Shown here: one piece after another, positions 1 through 6,172 of the stretch | Layout of the letters: every line of letters starts with the position of its first letter | Position numbering within the stretch: position 1 is the stretch's first letter | Assembly (NCBI GenBank): GCA_012798145.1 | Contig: JAAZNT010000180.1 | Span: 1 to 9,314, forward strand | Reading direction: 5' to 3' | From: Thermoanaerobaculaceae bacterium | GTDB taxonomy: Bacteria; Acidobacteriota; UBA4820 | Length of the DNA: 9,314 bases | Position numbers and translations under genes: made by a program | The notes under the pieces: model-generated | Seen by the model: only the letters and a program-made list of their open reading frames with translations | Database searches by the model: none | What the model was told of the DNA's origin: nothing

Positions 1-210
1 ACGATTAAAACGTTTAAATGGACGATTAAAACGTTTAAATGGAGGATTTAAAGGTTTAAATGAGCGATTAAAACGTTTAAATGAACGATTTAAAGGTTTA
101 AATGGATGATTAAAAGGTTTAAATGGACGATTAAAACGTTTAAATGGAGGATTTTAAGGTTTAAATGAACGATTTTTACCTTTTAAAGAAGGATTTATGG
201 TTTTAAATCA
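1..210. repeat. Tandem array of about ten 21-bp units
   Basis: The units start at 1, 22, 43, 64, 85, 106, 127, 148, 169 and 190. Each has two similar half-blocks, the first like GATTAAAACG (or GATTTAAAGG) and the second like TTTAAATGG. Units 1, 2 and 7 are identical, units 3-6 and 8 differ at a few positions, and units 9-10 are clearly degenerate, so the array decays toward the downstream gene. It has no spacers and is therefore not a CRISPR. Read from base 2, each unit encodes a heptad of the type R-(L/F)-K-(R/G)-L-N-(G/E). The array may extend left of the window, because its first unit begins exactly at the edge. Confidence 0.95.
2..109 (+). CDS. Possible C-terminal tail of an upstream gene: leucine heptad coiled coil (partial, 5' end outside window)
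   Basis: Reading from base 2, the tandem array is open for 35 codons and stops at TGA 107-109. The peptide is five heptads of the pattern R-L-K-R-L-N-G, with Leu or Phe and then Leu spaced 3 and 4 apart, as in an a/d coiled-coil core, and Arg, Lys, Asn or Glu outside. This could be the end of a gene whose main body lies left of the window. The heptads continue in the same frame past the TGA to a second stop at 155-157. Each stop differs from the unit consensus by one base (CGA to TGA, and AAA to TAA), so a longer coding repeat may have been shortened. The alternative is a non-coding minisatellite that is open by chance. No start codon is visible, so the call is tentative. Confidence 0.3.
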   Translation, partial: RLKRLNGRLKRLNGGFKGLNERLKRLNERFKGLNG

Positions 211-227
211 AAGAAAGGAGATGGAAA

Positions 228-584
228 ATGCCGGTAAAAGGTGGAAAAATTTACGCAGAACTATCGGAAAGTCTTGAAAGAATGGCTGACGGGATTGAGA
301 AACACTCTTCGGAGGAGGATTTTCCCCCTTCTCTGACAAAGGTGAAATTGAGAGAGGAAAGAAAGAAACTTGAAGATTTTGCCCAGAAGTATGAAGAGGT
401 TCTCACAGAGGCAAGAATTGCTTACGACAGATACAGCGAACTTGCAATGCGGCTGAAAAAATGCCATTCGGATTACAAAACGATTCTTGAGGGGTTTTAC
501 GGGAAGAGGTCTGAAATTTTAAAGGATTTCGGACTTACCCCGTGGAAGCCCGGCGGCAGAAAAGGAGCGAGAGAGAAGAAGTAA
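228..584 (+). CDS. Small charged coiled-coil protein of unknown function
   Basis: This encodes 118 aa. The ATG at 228 has a strong Shine-Dalgarno sequence, AAAGGAG, at 214-220 with 7-nt spacing. The protein has no signal peptide, membrane segment or recognisable catalytic motif, so it is probably cytoplasmic. Residues 1-35 are polar; about 38-90 are rich in Glu, Lys, Arg and Leu and probably form a long helix or coiled coil. The end is basic: an F-Y-G motif, then D-F-G-L-T-P near residues 101-106, then a Gly/Arg/Lys tail. From memory, a D-F-G-(L/I)-x-P segment followed by a basic tail occurs in a widespread group of small uncharacterised bacterial proteins; I cannot confirm homology. Codon and base composition resemble the pil and dnaB genes, unlike the next gene. 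It lies directly after the 21-bp array, with no clear promoter between, so it may be co-transcribed with whatever lies upstream. Confidence 0.75.
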   Translation: MPVKGGKIYAELSESLERMADGIEKHSSEEDFPPSLTKVKLREERKKLEDFAQKYEEVLTEARIAYDRYSELAMRLKKCHSDYKTILEGFYGKRSEILKDFGLTPWKPGGRKGAREKK

Positions 585-658
585 AAGTGTTAAACTCAAC
601 CTCCCCGCTGTCAGGAAATGATAGTGATTGGTGTGTAGGGATTAAAGAGGTGTTTGAT

Positions 659-713
659 TAAGGGAGAGAATAAAAAAAATGATCTTTTCCATTTTTTTAA
701 ATTCTCTCCCTTA
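659..713. repeat. Long imperfect inverted repeat upstream of the AbiGi gene
   Basis: The left arm, 659-681, begins TAAGGGAGAGAA and continues into an A-run ending ATG. The right arm, 690-713, begins CAT and a T-run and ends TTCTCTCCCTTA. They pair over about 23 bp with one bulged base around an 8-nt loop. The outer half of the stem is the GC-containing part and the inner half is A/T only. No T-run follows on the plus strand, so it is not a classical intrinsic terminator, although it could end transcription of the 228-584 gene or form a processed hairpin. Its outer sequence TTAAGGGA recurs in the inverted repeat at 1554-1610. Confidence 0.8.
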
Positions 714-756
714 GAATGAGAAAAAGATAATATTCTTTCCTTTTCAAGGAGGATAA

Positions 757-1530
757 ATGAAATATGCCAATGTTAGCGCAAATACACTCTTTCATTTTAC
801 AAATAAAAAGAAAAATTTAATAGGGATATTAAGTAATGAATTCTTGCCAAGATATTGTTTAGAGGAAATGCCTTTTAATGAATCAAATATAGTAGAAAAA
901 GCGATTCCTATGGTATGCTTTTGTGACCTCCCTATTTCACAAATAAAACAGCATCTGAAATTTTACGGAAGATACGGGCTTGGAATGAGAAAAGAATGGG
1001 GAATAAATAAGGGATTAAATCCTGTCTTTTATATAAGCAAAGGATCGCAATCAAAAAAAAGATTTCAAAATATAATAAAATTTTTGTTTTCTGATTTTTG
1101 GCCAAAAGAAAATTTCAAGGAGCACCCTCATATCAGTTTGAAGGAATTTTTATCTTATTTTAAACCTTATGAAGGAAAAATCTGGCGGAACGGGAAATAC
1201 ATTGAGAAAAAGTTTTATGACGAAAGAGAATGGAGATATGTACCCAAATTAGAAGATTTTCTCAACTCTGGCCATGGCTTTAGATATTGGCTGACAAAGG
1301 ATGAATTTTTAGAAGAAAAAACAAAAAAAATTTGTGATGAATATATCGGTTACGATTTACCTTTAAAATTTGGACCTGATGACATTAAATATATTATAGT
1401 GTCAAAAGAGAAGGAAATTGACGGCTTGATAGAATCTATAGAAGAAATAAAATCTAAATATGATGAAAAAACTAAAAAGAGATTGTTTTCACGGATTATT
1501 TCTTCAGAACAGATAATTGAAGACTTTTGA
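757..1530 (+). CDS. AbiGi-family protein (abortive infection antitoxin family)
   Basis: This encodes 257 aa. The ATG at 757 has AAGGAGG at 746-752, spaced 4 nt. I recognise the AbiGi family, named for the antitoxin half of the lactococcal AbiG phage-resistance system, from S-A-N-T-L-F-H-F-T (residues 7-15), P-R-Y-C-L-E (31-36), I-P-M-V-C-F-C-D-L-P (50-59), Y-G-R-Y-G-L-G (70-76), E-W-G-I-N-K-G-L-N-P (80-89) and F-Y-D-E-R-E-W-R-Y-V-P (153-163). The length is near full for the family and no frameshift is visible. There is no membrane segment, so it is probably cytoplasmic. Its biochemical activity is not established here. A weak -10-like GATAAT lies at 726-731 without a good -35. The gene is far AT-richer than its neighbours, with many ATA, TTA and AAA codons, which suggests horizontal transfer. 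No AbiGii-like partner is in the window. Inverted repeats flank it on both sides, and it converges on alr. Confidence 0.85.
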   Translation: MKYANVSANTLFHFTNKKKNLIGILSNEFLPRYCLEEMPFNESNIVEKAIPMVCFCDLPISQIKQHLKFYGRYGLGMRKEWGINKGLNPVFYISKGSQSKKRFQNIIKFLFSDFWPKENFKEHPHISLKEFLSYFKPYEGKIWRNGKYIEKKFYDEREWRYVPKLEDFLNSGHGFRYWLTKDEFLEEKTKKICDEYIGYDLPLKFGPDDIKYIIVSKEKEIDGLIESIEEIKSKYDEKTKKRLFSRIISSEQIIEDF

Positions 1531-1553
1531 AGGGAATTGTTTTCAAGATAATT

Positions 1554-1610
1554 GTTAAGGGATGATTAAATGAAAATTTCTTTTCTAAAATCTTGCTATC
1601 ATCCCTTAAC
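1554..1610. repeat. Inverted repeat between convergent genes; possible bidirectional terminator
   Basis: A perfect 13-bp stem has its left arm GTTAAGGGATGAT at 1554-1566 and the complementary right arm at 1598-1610, around an AT-rich 31-nt loop. It begins 23 nt after the AbiGi stop and ends 9 nt from the alr stop, where a shared terminator would be expected. The loop is long and neither side is followed by a proper T-run, so intrinsic termination is uncertain. The outer eight bases of the stem match the outer bases of the inverted repeat at 659-713. Confidence 0.65.
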
Positions 1611-1619
1611 CATTTCGTG

Positions 1620-2768
1620 CTATTTCACATAATCTCTTCTTACTCTATGGCTGATTTTGGAGATTATTTCGTAGGGGATTGTTTCTGAAAGTTGAGCCCA
1701 GTCCCATGGGGTTATTTCAACTCCTTTTTCTTTTCCCCAGAGGATCACTCTGTCTCCCTCCAGCGCTTCAATTCCTTTTAATGAAACTGCGCAAAGGTCC
1801 ATACTGATTCTTCCTACAAACGGCGCTTTTTTTCCGTTAATTAAAACGAAGCCCCCTTTTTCTGAAAGAATTCTTGGAAGCCCATCTGCGTATCCTATTG
1901 GGAGTATCGCTATTTTTTCTTTTTGTTTTGTTGTGTATTTAGCGCCGTATCCTATGGGGGTTGCTTTTGGAACTTCTTTCAGTTGTATTATTTCTGTTTC
2001 AAATCGCAAAACCTGTTTCAGTTTTCCTGAATTTAGTTCTCTTGAGGGAAGCATTCCATACATTGAAATTCCCGGCCTTATTAGTGTGCATCTTGTTTCG
2101 GGGTGAAAGAGCGCTCCCGCTGAATTTGCAAGATGTATAAATTGCGGTTTTATTCCGTTTCGGGAAAGAAGGTCAACCATTTCGTTGAAAACATTTAATT
2201 GGGAATCTGTCTGGCTGCTTTTTAAGTCGTCTGCGGAGGCAAGGTTTGAGAAAACTCCTTCAACTTCAAGAAGGCGGGCAGTTTTCATTTCTTTGATAAA
2301 AGAGGGGAGTTCTTCTTTTCTGAATCCGAGCCGTCCCATTCCGCAGTCAAGTTTGAGGTGGAAGGGGATTCTTTTTGAAAGTTTTTCGGATGTTTCTTTG
2401 AGGGCGAAAAAGGATCTCAGATTATAAACTGAAGGGGTGATTTTGAATGAAACAGCCCTCATCATCTCTGAAGGAGTGAGCGCTCCCAATACAAGAATGT
2501 CTTCTTTTATGCCTTTTTCTCTTAAAATTTCTCCTTCGTAGAGCGTCGCTATGCCGAAGAATCTTGCAAGTTTGTTTTTTGAAATCTCTTTTGAAATTGG
2601 AATCGCGCCAAGCCCGTAACATCCCGCTTTGACGATTGCTATTATATCTCTTCCGCCCGCTTTTTTTTTGATGTATTTGAGGTTTTCAATAAGCGCTTTC
2701 AGGTCAACCGTCAAAACTGTTGGGCGGAGAATGAGCCCCGATGTTTTATTCTTCAATTGATGGAGCAT
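1620..2768 (-). CDS. alr: Alanine racemase
   Basis: This PLP enzyme of the cytoplasm interconverts L- and D-alanine, supplying D-Ala for peptidoglycan. From the ATG at 2768 it encodes 382 aa, the usual family length. The PLP-binding lysine is K47 in I-V-K-A-G-C-Y-G-L-G. K139 and R146 in K-L-D-C-G-M-G-R match the carbamylated lysine and active-site arginine of the Bacillus enzyme. H-L-A-N-S-A-G-A and R-P-G-I-S-M-Y-G follow. The catalytic tyrosine is about residue 274 in I-G-Y-G-A-K-Y, then G-Y-A-D-G-L-P-R and G-R-I-S-M-D. The frame stays open to 2948, but that part runs antisense to nothing conserved and lies inside dnaB in another frame, so I exclude it. The chosen ATG overlaps the dnaB end by 23 nt and has no convincing Shine-Dalgarno sequence, so translational coupling to dnaB is likely. 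A TTG at 2756 is the main alternative start. Confidence 0.95.
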   Translation of the reverse strand: MLHQLKNKTSGLILRPTVLTVDLKALIENLKYIKKKAGGRDIIAIVKAGCYGLGAIPISKEISKNKLARFFGIATLYEGEILREKGIKEDILVLGALTPSEMMRAVSFKITPSVYNLRSFFALKETSEKLSKRIPFHLKLDCGMGRLGFRKEELPSFIKEMKTARLLEVEGVFSNLASADDLKSSQTDSQLNVFNEMVDLLSRNGIKPQFIHLANSAGALFHPETRCTLIRPGISMYGMLPSRELNSGKLKQVLRFETEIIQLKEVPKATPIGYGAKYTTKQKEKIAILPIGYADGLPRILSEKGGFVLINGKKAPFVGRISMDLCAVSLKGIEALEGDRVILWGKEKGVEITPWDWAQLSETIPYEIISKISHRVRRDYVK

Positions 2769-4221
2769 ACGGCGTGAAGAGGGTGTATTCTTCTCTGAAG
2801 ACGAGAGGGATTGTACCTGTGGGACCGTTTCTTTGCTTTGCGATGATGAGGAACGCCTTTGCTTTGTCATCTGATGATATCTCCTTTTTGCCTCTTGCGC
2901 CGAAAAAGGGTCTGTGAAGAAATAGGACAAGGTCTGCGTCTTGTTCAAGAGAGCCGGAATCTCTTAAATCTGATAGAACTGGTTCGCTTGATTCAACTCT
3001 TTTTTCCGGCGCCCTTGATAGTTGTGAAAGCGCAATTATTGGAATGTCTATTTCTTTTGCGAGCATTTTCAGAGCCCTTGAAATTGCTGCAACCTCCTGA
3101 TTTCTGTTTTCAAATCTGCTTTTTCCGGGACCTTCAAGCCCTTTTCCAGTCATCAATTGGAGGTAGTCTATTATCACAAGGTCAACTTTGTTTGTCGATT
3201 TTAATCTTCTCAGTTTGGCGCCTATGTCAAGAACTGTGACAGAGGGTGTATCGTCAATGTATAAAGGATAATTTGAAATTGTATCAATCGCTCTTTGAAC
3301 TCTTGAAATGTGTTCTTTGGTCATATAGCCGGTTCTTATTTTTTGAAGTTCAATGTGCGCTTCTTGACTTATCATTCTGAAGTAGATTTGCTCCTTGCTC
3401 ATTTCAAGGGAAAATAAAGCGACGGGATGCCCTTTCTTTGCGGCGTTTAGAGCGAGCGTTATTGCAAAAGCGGTTTTGCCGATGGAGGGCCTTGCCGCAA
3501 GAAGAATCAAATCTTTTTTCTGAAAACCGCTTGTCATTTCGTCAAGTTTTGGAATTTTTGTCGCAACTCCGGTGACATGCTCTTTCTTTTTTACAAGCGA
3601 CTGAACTATCTCAAGTATCTCGGTTGAAAAAGATGAAACGCTTCTCAAACTTGAAGTGATTGTTTCTTCTCCGACTTCAAGAATTGATTTTTCGGCGAAA
3701 TTCAAAAGGGATTTGGAATCTGTTTCGCCTTCTTCCGGGTTGTAGACCGAATTGATGATTTCGTAAGATTTTTTTATAAGTTTTCTCAAAATTGATTTTT
3801 CTTTTATAAGTTCAATGTAGTGGTCAACATTTGTGTAAAAGGGAACTCCGTCAACAAGGTTTGGAAGGGTTTCAACGCCGCCAATCCCCGCAAGTCCTTC
3901 TTTTGAATTCTCAATTTTGTCTTTGAGCGTTACAAGGTCAACTGTCATACCATTTAAATAAAGTTCCCTTATCGCAAGAAAGATTCTCTTGTGGGCGAAG
4001 GAAATAAAATCTTCTTCGTCAAGCCGTTCCAAAACTGATGGAATAAGTTCATTGTTAAGAAGAACAGCCCCTAAAAGCCCTTTTTCAGCTTCTTTGTTTG
4101 AGGGTAGCCCTTCCTTCAAAACTGTCTTTTCAAGAACGCTCAAATTCAAATCAGACGGCTGTTTCGCTTTTGCCAAATTCATCTCCTGAAGAGGTCTCCT
4201 CTTCGCTAAATAAGGTATCAT
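2746..4221 (-). CDS. dnaB: Replicative DNA helicase DnaB
   Basis: This encodes the 491-aa hexameric 5'-3' helicase that unwinds DNA at the replication fork and works with primase. Residues about 39-145 form the N-terminal helical domain, followed by a linker and the RecA-like domain. Walker A is A-R-P-S-I-G-K-T (243-250), with Ser-Ile where Gly-Met or Gly-Val is more common; Walker B is L-V-I-I-D-Y-L-Q-L (348-356). L-S-Q-L-S-R (398-403), L-R-D-S-G-S-L-E-Q-D-A-D (419-430) and K-Q-R-N-G-P-T-G (462-469, arginine finger region) are present. No intein interrupts the Walker A region. About 38 residues precede the conserved N-terminal start, slightly long. The ATG at 4221 has only an AGGG upstream, inside a dyad. 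An in-frame ATG at 4182 lies directly after CAGGAG, too close for a normal Shine-Dalgarno. It leads the dnaB-alr pair and diverges from pilM. Confidence 0.97.
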   Translation of the reverse strand: MIPYLAKRRPLQEMNLAKAKQPSDLNLSVLEKTVLKEGLPSNKEAEKGLLGAVLLNNELIPSVLERLDEEDFISFAHKRIFLAIRELYLNGMTVDLVTLKDKIENSKEGLAGIGGVETLPNLVDGVPFYTNVDHYIELIKEKSILRKLIKKSYEIINSVYNPEEGETDSKSLLNFAEKSILEVGEETITSSLRSVSSFSTEILEIVQSLVKKKEHVTGVATKIPKLDEMTSGFQKKDLILLAARPSIGKTAFAITLALNAAKKGHPVALFSLEMSKEQIYFRMISQEAHIELQKIRTGYMTKEHISRVQRAIDTISNYPLYIDDTPSVTVLDIGAKLRRLKSTNKVDLVIIDYLQLMTGKGLEGPGKSRFENRNQEVAAISRALKMLAKEIDIPIIALSQLSRAPEKRVESSEPVLSDLRDSGSLEQDADLVLFLHRPFFGARGKKEISSDDKAKAFLIIAKQRNGPTGTIPLVFREEYTLFTPYAPSIEE

Positions 4222-4225
4222 TAAG

Positions 4226-4248
4226 TTGCCCTATTGACAAGAGGGCAA
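4226..4248. promoter_or_regulatory. Dyad next to the dnaB start, possible operator or leader hairpin
   Basis: TTGCCCT at 4226-4232 and its exact complement AGGGCAA at 4242-4248 flank a 9-nt centre. On the minus strand the dyad lies 4 nt before the dnaB ATG and includes the only Shine-Dalgarno-like AGGG, so in RNA it could hide the start. On the plus strand the centre contains a perfect TTGACA at 4234-4239. A weak TAAAAA lies 17 bp further, so a second promoter toward pilM is conceivable. Function is inferred only from position. Confidence 0.4.
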
Positions 4249-4305
4249 TAAAAAGGTAAAAATATATCTGTGAAGGAAGGAGGAAGTAGAGTTAAAAAAA
4301 TACAC

Positions 4306-4334
4306 TTGACAAACGCATTTAAGTGGTATATCCT
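4306..4334 (+). promoter_or_regulatory. Sigma-70-type promoter for the pilMNOPQ operon
   Basis: A perfect -35 box TTGACA lies at 4306-4311. A -10-like TATCCT (4 of 6 consensus bases) lies at 4329-4334, with the ideal 17-bp spacing. Transcription would start near 4341, giving a leader of about 55 nt before the pilM GTG. It is the best promoter match I see in the window and faces the pil genes, away from dnaB. Confidence 0.6.
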
Positions 4335-4384
4335 AAAGTAGTGGATGAGATTTTTTTGGGGATTTTGGAATATTTTGAAGATAA

Positions 4385-4390
4385 GAGGAG
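4385..4390 (+). promoter_or_regulatory. Ribosome binding site that sets the pilM start
   Basis: GAGGAG directly abuts an in-frame TTG at 4391, which is too close for initiation. It lies 6 nt before an in-frame GTG at 4397, a normal spacing. This favours the GTG as the pilM start. Confidence 0.7.
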
Positions 4391-4396
4391 TTGGCC

Positions 4397-5455
4397 GTGA
4401 TATTTGGAAAGAAAAAGAATTTAGTCGGGCTTGACATTGGTTCTTCCTCTATCAAAATGGTTCACTTAAAAGACAGGGGAAAAGGAAAGGGATATGAACT
4501 TTTGAATTTCGGGCTTCAGCCTCTCCCGCGTGAAGCGATCGTAACCGGGACAGTTATGGATGCGGGTGCGGTGATCGGGGCTCTTCAGGAATTGATTCGC
4601 GAAACAGGTTTGAAAGACACCAGCGTTGCTACCGCAGTTGACGGGGCTTCTGTTATCATCCAGAAAATCAATATGACGGCGATGAATGACGCCGAACTCA
4701 CAGAAGCGATCAGGTGGGAAGCGGGGCAGTACATTCCATTTGATATGGAAGAGGTGAGACTTGACCACGAGGTTCTTGAACAAGACCCATCGACTGGCAA
4801 TTTGAAAGTTCTTCTCGTTGCGGCAAAAAGAGACCTTGTCAACGAATATACATCTCTTTTGGCTCAGGCGGGGTTAACTCCTTTTCTTGTTGATGTTGAC
4901 GCCTTCTGTCTGCAGAACGCTTTTGAAGTAAATTATCCGATAAACGCCTCAGAGATAGCGGCTCTTGTGAACATTGGGGCGAGCACTACTAATGTTTGTA
5001 TGGTAAAAGGTGCCACTCCTCTATTCTGGAGAGACCTTCAGTGGGGAGGAGACAATTTTACCGACGCAATCCAAAGGGAATTGACCTTGACTTATGAGCA
5101 GGCGGAAAGTCTTAAAAGAGGAAATTCGCTTGACAATGTGAAATTTGAGCAGGTTATTCCTGTTATTAACCAGATGAATCAGGAATTCGGCACAGAATTG
5201 AAGAAAACTTTTGATTTCTTCAAGCTGACTGCCAACGAAGGAGCAGTTCAAAAAATAATTCTTGCCGGCGGCGGAACTATGGTTCCAAATCTTGACCGTT
5301 TTCTTGCCCAGCAGTTCGGAGTTTCGGTAGAAATAATGAATCCATTCCAGAACATTGAGATCAACGAAAAAGAATTTCCTGTGGAATCAATTAACGCCAA
5401 CGCTCCCAGTTTTGCGGTGGCTGTGGGGTTGGCTCTCAGAAAGTTGGGGGAATAG
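4397..5455 (+). CDS. pilM: Type IV pilus assembly ATPase PilM
   Basis: This encodes a 352-aa cytoplasmic actin-like (FtsA/Hsp70-fold) ATPase that binds the N-terminus of PilN and joins the cytoplasmic side of the pilus machine to the inner-membrane PilN/PilO complex. The phosphate-1 motif V-G-L-D-I-G-S-S-S-I-K-M-V (10-22) is at the N-terminus. Residues about 92-118, including A-I-R-W-E-A-G-Q-Y-I-P-F, are strongly PilM-like. The phosphate-2 motif is L-V-N-I-G-A-S-T-T-N-V (190-200) and the adenosine motif is I-L-A-G-G-G-T-M-V-P-N-L (288-299). Length is typical and there is no signal peptide. I start at GTG 4397 because GAGGAG is spaced 6 nt from it; a TTG at 4391 would add two residues but abuts the ribosome binding site. 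It is the first gene of the operon, behind the promoter at 4306-4334, and its TAG is immediately followed by the pilN ATG. Confidence 0.95.
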   Translation: MIFGKKKNLVGLDIGSSSIKMVHLKDRGKGKGYELLNFGLQPLPREAIVTGTVMDAGAVIGALQELIRETGLKDTSVATAVDGASVIIQKINMTAMNDAELTEAIRWEAGQYIPFDMEEVRLDHEVLEQDPSTGNLKVLLVAAKRDLVNEYTSLLAQAGLTPFLVDVDAFCLQNAFEVNYPINASEIAALVNIGASTTNVCMVKGATPLFWRDLQWGGDNFTDAIQRELTLTYEQAESLKRGNSLDNVKFEQVIPVINQMNQEFGTELKKTFDFFKLTANEGAVQKIILAGGGTMVPNLDRFLAQQFGVSVEIMNPFQNIEINEKEFPVESINANAPSFAVAVGLALRKLGE

Positions 5456-6157
5456 ATGATTAAGATAAACTTGCTGTCTGAAGAGAGAGGTAAAAAAGCA
5501 AAAGGCGCAGTGCCTGTTGTTGTCGCTCCAGTAGCAGTTGGAGAGGCGGGACCTGTTCCGGTCGCCGCTCTTGTCGGGATCATTTTGGTTTTTGCTCTCG
5601 CTACTTTGGGGCTATTCGGGTGGTACTATTTCCAAAACAGCCAACTTGAAAAAAGGATTAAAGATCAACAGGCAGAACTGAAAAAATACGAAGAGGCGAA
5701 GAAGAGGGTTGACGAGCTTAATAAAAAGAAAGAGGAATTTCAAGCCAAACTTGACAAAATTCAGGAGTTGAAAAACAAACAACCCTATCCTGTGCTTCTT
5801 ATGAATAAACTTATGGAAGTGCTTCCCGAAGGAGTTTGGTATACATCGATAGGCGCCTCAAAGGACGGGATGAAAGTGGAAGGAAAAGCAAGAGGGCTTA
5901 AAACGGTTTCCACTTTTTATGACAATGCAGTTGCTATTCCCGACCTTGTTGGAGCGGAAAAAGGGATGGGCAATATAAAACAGGATACAGCCCTTGGAGA
6001 TGTTTATTCTTTTGCGATGACATTTAAATTTATTCCCGGAGGCGAAAAGAAGCAGGAAGAGGCTGCTCCTGCTGACAAAGGAAAAAAGGCACCCGCAAAA
6101 GGAAAAGCGGCAGGTAAAGCTCCTGCTTCTTCTGGCAAGAAGCAAGCAGGAATATAA
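5456..6157 (+). CDS. pilN: Type IV pilus inner-membrane assembly protein PilN
   Basis: This encodes a 233-aa bitopic inner-membrane protein of the pilus alignment complex. The N-terminus M-I-K-I-N-L-L carries the I-N-L-L motif that docks into PilM in known systems. A cytoplasmic stretch of about 35 residues, unusually rich in Ala, Val and Pro, leads to one membrane helix at about 36-59. A charged coiled coil follows (60-108), then a periplasmic ferredoxin-like domain (about 113-194), where PilN pairs with PilO. The C-terminus, from about 196, is a low-complexity Lys/Ala/Pro/Gly tail of nearly 40 residues, basic and probably disordered; I do not recall it as a standard part of PilN. The ATG directly follows the pilM stop, and a G-rich stretch at 5446-5450 serves as ribosome binding site, so it is likely coupled to pilM. 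Confidence 0.93.
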   Translation: MIKINLLSEERGKKAKGAVPVVVAPVAVGEAGPVPVAALVGIILVFALATLGLFGWYYFQNSQLEKRIKDQQAELKKYEEAKKRVDELNKKKEEFQAKLDKIQELKNKQPYPVLLMNKLMEVLPEGVWYTSIGASKDGMKVEGKARGLKTVSTFYDNAVAIPDLVGAEKGMGNIKQDTALGDVYSFAMTFKFIPGGEKKQEEAAPADKGKKAPAKGKAAGKAPASSGKKQAGI

Positions 6158-6172
6158 ATAGAGGAGGGAGAA

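Noticed and set aside
1..210. The 21-bp repeats as a CRISPR array
   Set aside because: The repeats are head-to-tail with no unique spacers between them and no cas genes nearby.
659..713. A textbook Rho-independent terminator for the 228-584 gene
   Set aside because: The T-run is inside the stem and is followed by GAATGAG, not by a T-tract, so the classical layout is missing.
656..1610. The AbiGi gene region as a defined transposon or MITE
   Set aside because: There is no transposase, no matching target-site duplication beside the outer TTAAGGGA motifs, and each inverted repeat is a complete hairpin on its own.
2769..2948. A 60-residue N-terminal extension of alanine racemase
   Set aside because: The extra frame lies wholly within dnaB coding sequence on the same strand, is Ser/Gln-rich with no family similarity, and would make the protein longer than usual. 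The ATG at 2768 gives the normal length.
2746..4221. An intein in DnaB
   Set aside because: The Walker A and C-terminal motifs where DnaB inteins usually insert are uninterrupted, and the length is normal.
4391..4396. TTG at 4391 as the start of pilM
   Set aside because: The ribosome binding site GAGGAG abuts it with no spacing, whereas the GTG at 4397 has a normal 6-nt spacing.
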